Shown: positions 46,801 to 57,100 of the stretch, one piece after another
Numbering within the stretch: position 1 is the first letter of the stretch
Layout: every line of letters begins with the position of its first letter
DNA from: Muscardinus avellanarius
Taxonomy: Eukaryota > Chordata > Mammalia > Rodentia > Gliridae
Length of the DNA: 64,000 nt
NCBI GenBank assembly: GCA_963383645.1
Contig: OY726561.1
Coordinates: 142,187,441-142,251,440 of the forward strand
Direction: 5' to 3'
Position numbers and translations under genes: made by a program
Notes under the pieces: generated by a model
Database searches by the model: none
What the model was told of the DNA's origin: nothing
What the model saw: only the letters and a program-made list of their open reading frames with translations

Positions 46801-49800
46801 GTGCTGCTGGGTGGGGTTGCAGCCGAGCCCCCAGGCGGGGCCCTGGGGTGAAGTGAGAGGCCAGGACTGGAGGGCAGGCAGATGGGGTTCTCTAGAGGGC
46901 GACCCGAGGGGTCAGGGAAGAGCGCAGCTGGGAGCTTTGGAGCCAGGGAACCTGGACACCTAGAGTCTCAACGCACCCTAGCAGGCTGGAGCAGGCTGTC
47001 TGTGCCATAGCACTTGCTATTAAAGCGCTGGGACAAGCTGGGCATGGAGGCGCACGCTTGTAATCCCAGCACTTGATAATCTGAGACAGGAGGATCGCAC
47101 AGGTTCAAAGCCAGCCTCAGTTACTTAGTGAGGCTCTCAGCAACTTAGTGAGACCCTGTTTCCAAATAAAGTATAAAATAGGTCTGGGAGTATCCTGGAG
47201 ATAGAAAAGCTCCTTGTTCTACTCCTAGTACCACCAAAAAAAAAGCTCCGGGATGGCGAGGCCCTCCTGGAGCAGAGGCGGCGGGTCTGGGAGGGGTCCT
47301 GGCCATGAGTTTGTGGTGTTCCCAGGCTGTGCTCTCCTGCGTGCCACCCTTGCAGGCCAGTGCCCAGATCTGTTTGTAGCAGGGCTTGAGGGACAAGCAG
47401 CTCCGGGGCTTGTGTCCAGGGAGCAGCAGTCTTGTCTTTGATGCAGGTGAGGTGCTACTTCTTGGGCAGCCCACCTTTATTTATTTAATTAATTAATTTA
47501 TTTATTTTTGTGGTGTTGGGGGTGGGACCCTGGGGCATTCTACTCTGAGCTACACCCCCAGCCCTATTTTTTATTCTTTATTTTGAAACAGGGTCTCACT
47601 GAGTTGCAAAGGGTCTCCCTAAGTAGCTGAGGCTCCTGTCTCAGCCTCTCAAATGCTGGGCCTACAAGTGTGCACCACCACGCCTGGCTTAAACTTCTTT
47701 TTCTCTCTTTTATGCCATGGAACTTCTGGCTCTGTGGTCTGCCTGCCATGAGCTGGTGTCTCTCGGTGGACAGCCCTCTCCCTCATCCTGTGTAATGCAC
47801 GCCTTCTTCCTGGCGTCCCTTGCTGAGATGGGCCCTTTCTGGCTCCCCTGCCCTGGGCCTCGGCCTGGCTGGCCAGTCACACACTGTCTCCTCAGGGGTG
47901 GAGCACCAGCAGCTGCTGGACCTGGCCCAGAAGCACTTGAGCAGCGTCTCTGCGGCGTACCCCGAGGATGCGGTGCCCACCCTGAGTCCATGCCGCTTCA
48001 CGGGGAGCGAGGTGTGACTCCTGGTGGGCAGGGGCCTCGGGAGGACCCGATTTGCATGGTTAATCTTGTGGCTCCCAGAAGCCTCAGGAGTCGGGTGGGG
48101 TGCTGTGGTTGCTACTTTGAGCATGTGTGTTCACCCACACCGGCCACCCTTCCTCCCTGCCCAGACCGTCTGGCCGTCCTTCAGCTGTGACATGTACCTT
48201 TCAGATCCGCCACCGTGATGATGCCCTGCCTCTGGCCCACGTGGCCATTGCCGTTGAGGGACCTGGCTGGGCCCACCCAGACAATGTGGCCCTTCAGGTG
48301 GCCAATGCCATCATTGGCCACTATGACCATACGTATGGTGGTGGCGTGGTGAGTGCCAGGGGTGGCGTGGGAGCCAGCCTCCAGGGTGAGGCTGCTGGGC
48401 TGTGGCTGCAGGCCAGAGGGCTTGCTGACAGCCCTGGCCCCGCAGCACCTGTCCAGCCCTCTGGCTTCGGTCGCCGTGGCCAACAAGCTTTGCCAGAGCT
48501 TCCAGACCTTCAACATCTGCTATGCCGAGAACGGGCTGCTGGGTGCACACTTTGTCTGTGATGGCATGAGCATCGACGACATGATGTTCTTCCTGCAGGG
48601 CCAGTGGTACGGCTGGGTGGGTGGGAGAACAGTGGAAGGCTAGGAGGCGCACAGTCTCAGAATGCCCACCACTGGCCCTCTGCCCGCCCTAGGATGCGCC
48701 TGTGCACCAGTGCCACAGAGAGCGATGTGACACGGGGCAAAAACATCCTCAGGAACGCCCTGGTGTCTCACCTGGACGGTGAGTCCTGCCGGAGGGGGTA
48801 GGTGGTGTGTCCCTGCAGGGCAGTCCCCGCGTGGCTGCTGTTCTTAACCAGGGTTAGAAAGGAAGGCGTTGAAGCTCTGTGTGGTGGCACACGCTTGTAA
48901 TCCCAGCATTCAGGAGGCTGAGACCGATGATTGTGGTTCATGGCCAGCCTCAGCTACTTAGCAAGGCCCTCCGCAACTTAGATCCTGTTTCAAAATAAAG
49001 AATAAAAAGAAGGGCAGGGGGTATAGCTCAGGTTGAATGCCCTAGGTTTCATCCCCAGACCTGCAAAAAAATGAAGGCCTAGAAGGCCACCCATGCCCCG
49101 CCACCCTGCCTGCAGAGGTTGGACCCCAGTACCTCCCGGGTGGTCTAGGTCCGCAGCCCATGTCTGTAGAACAGGTTGCAAGAGAGGCGACGGCTGTGAC
49201 CTGGGGTCAGAGCGAGGTCCCGGAGGTCATGTGTGTCTCAGACTGGGCAGGCCTCTAACCCTTCCCTACCCTCAAAGGCACCACTCCTGTGTGTGAGGAC
49301 ATTGGACGCAGCCTGCTGACCTATGGCCGCCGTATCCCCCTGGCTGAGTGGGAGAGCCGGATTGCGGTAATGGGCCTCGCAGACCCGGGCCGGGTGGGAT
49401 CCCTGTTCTAGAGCTGCTACGGGTGGTGCAGGCAGAGGCAGGGCGGAGGCGTGGTGGCCGTGGTGGTGCTGCTGGGAGACTCAGCCCAGCGGAGGAGGCT
49501 GACTGGCCAGTGTGCCTTGCCCCTGTCTGCAGGAGGTGGATGCCCAGGTGGTGCGTGAGGTCTGCTCCAAGTACTTCTATGACCAGTGTCCTGCGGTGGC
49601 TGCCTTCGGTGAGTGGCCTCGAAGCCCTGCCTGCACTTTGTCCTTTGCTCTGGCAGCGTCTTGGCCTCCCCTTCTGCTTTGGCTTCTCTCCCCACCTCTC
49701 CCGAGTAAAGCGAGTTGAGGCCCGAGGGCTCTCTCCAGTAGCCTGGCTGCCTGGGATTTCTTGCTCAGAAAACCTGTCCCAGCAGCTCCCTGACTCCTGC

Positions 49801-50108
49801 CAAGGTGCCTCCATCGATCCCCCACCCGCAGGTAACGGGCCCTGCGCATCAGTCGGGTGGGGCTCCAAGGGCCAGAGCAAGAAGGGACAGGCTCTGCACC
49901 CCGGGAAATGTTTTCTTCCCTCTTTACACTCAAAGCCTTCTTGTGCTGCTCCGGGCAGCAGCTCTGAGCAGGGTGTGGCACAGGGCCAGGTGTCCCTGTA
50001 TGGGCCAAGCACCCCACCCTGATGCCCCACCCTATCTCCACAGGCCCAATTGAGCAGCTCCCAGACTACAACCGGATCCGCAGTGGCATGTTCTGGCTGC
50101 GTTTCTAG
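37306..50108 (+). CDS. UQCRC1: UQCRC1, complex III Core 1 subunit, complete
   Basis: Mitochondrial matrix-side core protein of ubiquinol-cytochrome c reductase, an M16 peptidase relative. Exons: 37306-37374, 37599-37739, 41333-41419, 44566-44695, 44808-45006, 45447-45526, 47896-48011, 48205-48348, 48446-48606, 48693-48778, 49278-49366, 49533-49608 and 50044-50108. The sum is 1,443 nt, or 480 aa plus stop, exactly the human length. The N-terminus is Arg-rich without acidic residues ([20 protein letters not shown]), as expected of a mitochondrial presequence. The peptidase metal motif is degenerate: YFLEH in place of HxxEH. It ends [12 protein letters not shown], as in human. Introns 2, 3 and 6 are swollen by SINEs; the coding exons are untouched. 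Confidence 0.97.
37995..41135. repeat. SINE block filling UQCRC1 intron 2
   Basis: Plus copies at about 38005-38130, 38142-38340, 38360-38565, 38580-38780 and 38845-39035; minus copies at 39185-39535, 39540-39690, 39815-39995, 40035-40235, 40240-40370 and 40390-40590; plus 40635-40830, then plus 40965-41135. (AC)n runs lie at 39051-39071 and 40830-40872. Confidence 0.87.
40873..40945 (+). repeat. Monomeric ID element, plus strand
   Basis: A full-length tRNA-Ala-like unit (ggttggagacctagctcagt...gggtcctgggtttaat) that keeps the middle stem region missing from the ID half of the dimers. Confidence 0.7.
42200..44435 (-). repeat. Minus-strand SINE block in UQCRC1 intron 3
   Basis: About eleven reversed B1-ID copies in tandem orientation. 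Reversed ID starts are seen near 42222, 42303, 42638, 42752, 43150, 43280, 43487, 43712, 43935 and 44108. Short-form copies with ttaagccag occur at 43280-43455, 43935-44098 and 44108-44288. Confidence 0.88.
45930..47700. repeat. SINE block in UQCRC1 intron 6
   Basis: A minus monomeric ID (46000-46088) with its T tail; plus copies at 46108-46225, 46226-46370, 46375-46520 and 46530-46610; a minus fragment 46655-46765; plus 47035-47240; minus 47505-47690. The 46770-47030 stretch is unique. Confidence 0.85.
46000..46088 (-). repeat. Monomeric ID element, minus strand
   Basis: On the minus strand it reads gagctggaatgtagctcagt, then a full anticodon-stem region, then gggttcaatccccggttcc and an A-rich tail. 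It resembles a tRNA-Ala-derived ID monomer, not a dimer half. Confidence 0.75.
48870..49075 (+). repeat. Plus-strand B1-ID SINE in UQCRC1 intron 10
   Basis: Starts gctctgtgtggtggcacacg and ends tttcatccccagacctgc plus an A run. Confidence 0.88.
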
Positions 50109-50205
50109 GCAGGAAGCCTGTGCAGACGAGAGGGTGGGGCCGGGGCCCAGGGTCTCTGCCACAGACATACCACTCCAGCACTTCAGACGCGTGCACATTG
50201 CTACC

Positions 50206-50211
50206 AATAAA
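50206..50211 (+). terminator. UQCRC1 poly(A) signal AATAAA
   Basis: AATAAA lies 98 nt after the TAG, followed within 20 nt by a GT-rich stretch (tctgttgagaatcgtgttgtcc). This gives a very short 3' UTR. Confidence 0.88.
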
Positions 50212-50234
50212 GTCCTCTGTTGAGAATCGTGTTG

Positions 50235-53200
50235 TCCTTCCTTCAGCGGGATGTGGGTCTATGGCACTTCCGGAGTCCCTGGATCCTTGTGCCTTCCCGC
50301 AGGCTGATGTGTCCTCAGCAGGGGGCAAGCGTGGGACTGCAGCAGGGGCCAGAAGCCTTTGAAGTGCAGGAAGCTGGTCCCAGATGGTTCCACTCAGCCA
50401 TGGAGGGATGCTCCTTAGCCAGCCTGGCCCAGGAGTGGGTTGTGGGAGCCATGGGAACTACAGTCCCGTCCACGCTCCGGGGCGGTCGCAGTGTGGACCC
50501 CTCACCGCCCCCGGAGGGCCCAGGACTGGCCTCGCTTGGCATGTTTGCTCCAGACTGGGAGAGAAGAGCCTGGGGCTCAGTGTTCCCGCTTGGTTCTAAT
50601 TGCTGCCTGGACAAGCAAAGGGCGAGGATCCTTTGCCCGATTCGCCCTGACTCAGGCTCCAAGAATATCCCTGAGCTCAGTGGGGCCCGAGCCCCTCCCT
50701 CCACAAAGCCGTCCTAGGCAAGTCCCGAGCTGCGAGCCTGTCATTCCCTCCCTAGTCCTGCACCCCCTCTCTAGTCCTGCACGGCTCAGCACTGCAGGGC
50801 CTCTCAGCCCATACCCGCCCGCAGTCCTTCCAGTCAGGGAAGGAGGTGTGGAAGCCAAGGGACCTGGGGTGTGAACGGGGCCTGGGGCGAGGTGTGTGGA
50901 GGCGGCCATGCTGAAGCCTCTTTAGCACCCAGGCCTGAGCCCCTGGCTGCCCAGTGCTTCCCAGCACTCCCACATCCTGCCTTGGGTTGTCCCAGGACCA
51001 TGGTGGCACTGGCAGATCCTCTTCCTGCTGCGTGGCCCACTGGAGAGAAGCTCTTGGGCAGCATAGGACCCTGAAGGGCCCTGCCTGCTATTAGGGTGCT
51101 GGGGGGTGGGGTGAGTGCCAGGCCTGTGGCCCTCTGTGAGCTCCTGGAGGCAGGGCTTGATGTCTAAGCTGGTGCCCGAGCCCCAAAGGCCACAGGTATG
51201 CTGGCCACACACATGTGAGCTGGAGCTGCTCCGTGTCGTCTGGTCTTGTATTCTAAGCCAGGCCACTGGGTCTTTCTGGGCTGAGAGGCATGTTGGGCTA
51301 TGGTAGAGGAAGAGACGTGGTCAAGACAGATTCTTAGTACAGAGACTTTCAGGCTGGACTCCACAGTCCTGGCGAGTTGGCCTGTGGTCATGGCACAGGA
51401 GGAGCTGGGGCAGGCTGTGGAGACACAAGCACAGATCCCGAGGGAGGAGTGGGTTGCAGGGCCCTCTTGCCCAGCGCTCCATGGTCTGGTGAGTGTGGAG
51501 GTTTCCAGGACCCTGGCATGTGTGAGACTGCAACCTCAGAATCCCTAATGATGTGGCACCATCTGGCAGAGCTGGTGACTGAGCTGGAGAAGCTGAAGTT
51601 CCGGGGCCACTGCCCTGAGAGGAGCTGAGGTAGGCACTGGGCCCCACACTGCGCCTGAGGCGAGTGGCCCAGTCAGCCCCACGTAGCCTCTCCTGGCATC
51701 CCCTGGCCGCTCCCTTCTGGTAAGGTTTCCTTTCTGCCCTGTTGGCTGGACCCCCACGTGTATGTGCATGGACATCCCTGCTGTGTACAGCATCTCCAAG
51801 CCCCGCTCTTGCCCACTGTGCTGGGTCTTAGGGGCAGGGGCTACTATGAGGGCATGTCTGGTTCTCTGCTGCCCCCATCTGGAGCACACCTTCCAGGGGT
51901 GGGAGGTCCTAAGACCCTAACCTTGGAAAAGTGTTCTGGGCCCCAGGTTGGCTAGGAGTGGGTGGTCAGCCATGAGGGGCTTCAGCCTTCTTGGGCAACA
52001 GGAAAACACAGGATCAGATGGGCTTCACCACCCCCAACTCTGGCCACACCAGAAAGCCCTCAGCACCCAAGAGGAGTCCAGGGGGCCAGGTATGGTGGCA
52101 CACACCTGTTATCCCAGTGCCTGGGAGGCTGAAACAGGATCACAGGTTTAAGACCAGCCTTGGCAATTTAATGAGGCCCTCAGTAACTTAGACCGTTTCA
52201 AAATAAAAATAAAATAGAAGCCTAGTGTGGTGACAGATGCTTGTAATCCCGGCATTTGGGAAGCTGAGACAGGAGGCCTGCAGTTCATGGACAGTCTGAG
52301 CTACTTAGGCCCTCCACAACTTAGTGAGACCCTGTCTCAAAGAATAAAAAATAGGACTGAGGGTGTCGCTCGAAGGTAGAATGCCCCTGGGTTCTATCCC
52401 CAGTACTGCAAAAATAAAATAAATATTTAAAATAGGGCTAAAAGAGCTATAAAGCCCCTGAGTTCAATCCCAGCACCCCCCACACACACACACGGAGTCC
52501 AGAGGAAAGGAATCCGGCCATTTTATCTTCATCTCCCATTTAGCCGTGGGTCTCAGGAGGGAGGACCTGGGGCCGGGTGTGGAGGCGGGAAGGGTCCAGC
52601 GGCAGCGGTGGTGAGAGTAGCTATGCTCCCTAGGCTGCCCAGAGCTTTCCAGAACTGGTAAAAAAAAACAAAACAAACAAAAAAAAAACCCCAAAAACCA
52701 CGCATGGGTCAGGGCCAAATGGGGCTGGCTTCTCCTGGAGTGTATTTACAGATATTTCCTCTGGGCCTGGGGGGCTCCCATGGGAGAACTGCTATAGCCA
52801 TAAGTGTTGATTGGAGGAGAGGGGAGGGAGGTCAGGTGCATTAAGGGGGGAGTGGGGGGCAGTTACGAAGGGAAGTTACAGGTCCCTTAAAGAAAGGAGA
52901 TGGGAGCCAGGCGTGGTGGCACACATTTGTAATCCCGGCATTCGGGAGGCTGAGACAGGAGGATCTTGGTTTGTGGACAGCCTCAGCTACTTAGGCTCTT
53001 TACAATTCAGTGAGACCCTGTTTCAAAATAAAGAATAAAAAATAGGGCTGAGGGTGTAGCTCAGAGATAGAATGCCCCTGGGTTCCATCCTCAGTACTGC
53101 AAAAAAAAAAAAAAAAAAAAAAAAAGGGCCCAGGTAACCGCTGGGCATGATAGGGGAGTTGGATAGAAAGGGTCTCAGAGAGGACTGACAGGGGACTCCT

Positions 53201-53939
53201 ACAGACCAGAATGAGGACATGTAGGCGGGGGAACCTGGATTGAAAAATGGACAGGCCCACCAGGAGGGGCGTGAGCTACAGGAGGTGGATTCCTGACAGA
53301 TGAGCTGTTGGTGTGGGTGGTCCCACCCAGCCTGCAGCCAGCCCCCCTCCCTGCAAACACGGCTGGATGACATTTTCCTGGGACTGGTTTAAGGCACGGA
53401 GGGGGTGAGGGGCACTGGGATCCAGCCGTCTGCAGAAGTGTGACAGGTTTTCTCTCCTCTGGTCTTCCCTCTCCAAACGGGTGCACTACTGAGACCCGAC
53501 CCAGTGGGGCTCCAGCCTCCCCAGTGCAAGAGCCTTGAGTGCCCCCTTCCCAGCGGAGTCTGCCTGCCAAGGGGGTTGGGGTGGGGCGCAGGAGACCCAC
53601 CAGACAGAGCTGAATCACAGGAGTGGCCTTAGTCGGGACCCATGGCCTGCAGGCTTGTCTGGGCACCCCACGGAATGGGGTGACTCATTCCCAGCTGCAG
53701 CCTCCCCTGCCACCCCCCTGTATCCTTTGGTCTGCAGAAACCTTTCCCACTTCAGCCTCCAGCAGCCACTTCACGGTCACACTGACCCAAAGCAACAAAG
53801 ACCCTGGCCCTCCGTGGGGCGGAGGCACTCCCTGGGCCTCTGTTAGAACCTGGGGCATCCCTGAAGCCATAGGAGGGGGCTTGCACCCAAGTGCTTCTAT
53901 CACTGCGTCTGTGGGGAAAAAGGGGTGGGTGAGGGCGGT
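50235..53939. other. UQCRC1-COL7A1 intergenic region
   Basis: Mostly unique sequence with SINEs at 52085-52500 and 52900-53130. No exon with recognisable protein similarity was found on either strand. UCN2, a neighbour of COL7A1 in human, belongs on the far 3' side of COL7A1 and is not expected here. Confidence 0.75.
52085..53130 (+). repeat. Plus-strand SINEs upstream of COL7A1
   Basis: Copies at 52085-52200 (B1), 52215-52415, an ID-like end 52433-52490, and 52900-53100 with a 25-nt A tail (to 53125). The sequence between (52500-52900) is unique and purine-rich. Confidence 0.87.
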
Positions 53940-54054
53940 CCAACTTGCTCCGCCCGCCCACGGCTCCCGCCCCGCCCCCGGGGAACAGGGACTTTTCTCT
54001 GCGTTGCCTGTGGGACTGTAGCGGCAGCGGCGGCGGGAGCAGGCGGACACCCAG
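53940..54054 (+). promoter_or_regulatory. COL7A1: COL7A1 GC-rich promoter / transcription start region
   Basis: Clustered GC boxes (CCCGCCCCGCCCCC, 53966-53979, and ccgcccgccc just before) suit a TATA-less Sp1-driven promoter, followed by a GCGGCAGCGGCGGCGG stretch. A GGGACTTTTC lies at 53988-53997 and resembles a kappa-B site, with one mismatch. The start site is not determined. Confidence 0.6.
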
Positions 54055-54156
54055 GCAAGGCCAGGACTGGGGTGGGGGACGCTGGGACGGAACCCGCTCC
54101 AGCTAAGGGCCAAGGGACAGAGGTGTGGGTCCTGGCTGACCATTTCATCACCCAGG

Positions 54157-57100
54157 ATGAAGCTTCGGCTCCTGGTGGCCGCACTCTGTGCTGGGATCCT
54201 GGCGGAGGTGCCCCGAGTGCGGGCCCAGCCCAGGGAGAGAGGTGGGCGCCCACAGGGCATTGTGCCCTGTCCCCATGGCTCCTCTGGGCCGTCCTCCCTC
54301 ATATCCCCAACTCTGCACTGCCTCCTGACTCTCTAGACTCCCCAGTCCTCTGCAATCCCACGCTGGGGAGCCCAACTTGCCTCCTACCTTGTTTGGACCC
54401 CAATCCTGGCTTTCCAGATGCACGCTCAGTCCCCTGTCGTCCCCCCCACCCCCACCGGCCGGCCTTAGAGGCTGACCTCAGTCCCAGGTCCACAGCCTTG
54501 GGTGCCGCTCAGAGCCCCGCAGGAGAGGTCACACCTCCAAGCTGAGTCCTGTCCTTGCGCCTCTGAGGGGCCCTCCAGGCCCAGGCCTACCCCGCCGGTT
54601 CTGCATAAGCAGATATATAAACAGCGGGGGAGGAGGGAGGGTGGGCTGATCAGAAAGGCCCGTCTTTCCTCCCTCTCCAGTGACCTGCACGCGCCTTTAC
54701 TCTGCCGACATCGTGTTCCTACTCGACGGCTCCTCCTCCATTGGCCGCAGCAACTTCCGCGAAGTGCGGGGCTTCCTGGAGGGGCTGGTGCTACCTTTCT
54801 CAGGGGCCGCCGCCCAGGGCGTGCGCTTCGCCGCGGTGCAGTACAGTGATGACCCGCGGTGAGTGGAGGCCGTTCCTGGGGAGCCCACTGAGACCCCTTC
54901 TCCAGACAGGGCCCAGAGCCCAGAAACACCTCCAGGCGGCTCTGCCGGCCGATCTGGAGATGGGGAGCACACAAGGTGGGGGGAGCCAGATGCTCAGCAT
55001 CCCTCGGACTGCCCGCCTCCTAGCTTCCTGACCTTTCAGCCTCTCCATTCACTAGAAGGGCTGTCTGGCCAGTGTCCACCTTCCTACCACTGGCCCTTCC
55101 TCCTCAGTGACTAACCAGTACCCCATCCCCCTGGGTGGTGAACCCCGAGGGCTCCAGCCTGCCTGGGTGCAGCCACAGGTGGTATGCACAGAACACAGGG
55201 AGACTGCTGACTGGGGGGCTTCAGCAGTGGGGGCAGGAATCCCAGAACCTGGCATCCTCACACCAGCGGCCTCCTGGAGAGGCCCTGACCCCTCACCTGC
55301 TGCTGCTCCTTCCCCGTCAGGACTGAGTTTGGCCTGGATGCATTTGGCTCTGGGAGTGAGGTGATCCGAGCCATCCGTGAGCTCAGCTACAAGGGGGGCA
55401 ACACACGCACGGGGGCTGCGCTTCTCCACGTGTCCGACCGCGTCTTCCTACCCCAGCTGGCTCGGCCGGGCACCCCCAAGGTGAGCCCAGCCCCACCGCG
55501 GCCTGCCATGGGGACCCCAGGTAAGTGTCTAGGGAGCCCTGACTTGGCCCCGGTACCTACCCCAGGTCTGCATCCTGATCACCGATGGGAAATCCCAGGA
55601 CCTGGTGGACACAGCTGCCCAGCGGCTGAAGGGGCAGGGGGTCAGGTTGTTTGCCGTGGGTGAGTACCGAGCTGGGGTGAGAGGTCGGCTGGGGCGTGGC
55701 CCTTGCAAAGGCCGCGGAGCCACAGCCCTGATCGGATCACCCCAGGAATCAAGAACGCCGACCCCGAGGAGCTGAAGCGAGTGGCCTCCCAGCCAGCCAG
55801 TGACTTCTTCTTCTTCGTCAACGACTTCAGTATCCTGAGAACACTGCTGCCCCTCATTTCCCGCAGAGTGTGCACGACCGCGGGTGGTGTGCCTGTGACC
55901 CTGCCTTGTGAGTTCTTGCCCACTCTGCTCAGACCTGGGCTGCTCCACCCGACCCCAGCCGGGAACACTGGAGCCATCCCGCCTGCTCCTGACCCGGCCC
56001 TCCTGCCCGCCACCCGGTTCCCCTTTGCAGCTGAGGACTCAACATCTGGCCCCCGGGACCTGGTGCTGTCCGAGCCAAGAAGTCAGTCCTTGAGAGTACA
56101 GTGGACGGCGGCTAGTGGCCCTGTGACCGGCTACAAGGTCCAGTACACACCTCTGACAGGGCTGGGACAGCCGCTGCCCAGCGAGCGGCGAGAGGTAAAG
56201 ATGTGGGAGTGACAGCTGCGTGGCCGGCAGTTTAGCTGAACAGGACGAGGTGACCACTGTCCCTGGACAGGTGGATGTCCCAGCTGGCGAGACCAGCTTG
56301 CAACTGCAGGGTCTCCGGCCACTGACGGAGTACCAAGTGACTGTGGCTGCCGTCTACACCAACAGCATCGGGGAGGCCGTGAGTGGGACAGCTTGGACCA
56401 GTGAGCAACCAGCCTCTGAGCCCTTTCTCTAATCCCCATCCCCATGGCCCCTACCCACTCCTAACTCTGCTAATCCCTGGCGCGACCTTCCCCCAGCTGC
56501 CCTGGAAGGGCTGGAGCTGACCCTCCAGAACAGCACAGCCCACAGCCTCCTGGTGGCCTGGAGGAGCATGCCAGGCGCCACTGGCTACCGTGTGACCTGG
56601 CGGGCTCTCAGCGGTAAGTGAGACGGGTCAGGGGACTCCTGTGCTTCAGACGAGACTAGATCCCACCAGGTGTGGTGATGCATGTCTGTAATCCTAGTAC
56701 TTGGGAGGCTGAGGTAGGAGGATCACAGGTTCAAGGACAGCCTTAACACCTTAGTAAGACTCTCAGCAACTTGGCAAGACCCTCTTTCAAAATTAAAAAA
56801 AAAATAAGATTTGGGGCCGTGGCTCAGAGGTAGGATGCCTGTGGGTTCAACTGCCAGTACCAAAAAAGAAAAAGACTATTAACTCTTGAGTCTTCAAGGC
56901 CCATGACCCCTCTGTGCCCCTCATGCAGGTGGGACCACACAGCAGCAGGAGCTGGGCCCTGCACAGGGGTCAGCGCTGCTGCGTGGCCTGGAGCCTGGCA
57001 CAGACTACGAGGTGACTGTGAGCACCCTGCTTGGCCACAGCGTGGGGCCTGCCACTTCCCTGGTCGCCCGTACTGGTGAGAAGGCCGGTGCTTTCCTCAG

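Noticed and set aside
50235..53939. A hidden gene (such as UCN2) between UQCRC1 and COL7A1
   Set aside because: In human, UCN2 lies beyond the 3' end of COL7A1. No urocortin-like or other recognisable exon was found here on either strand.
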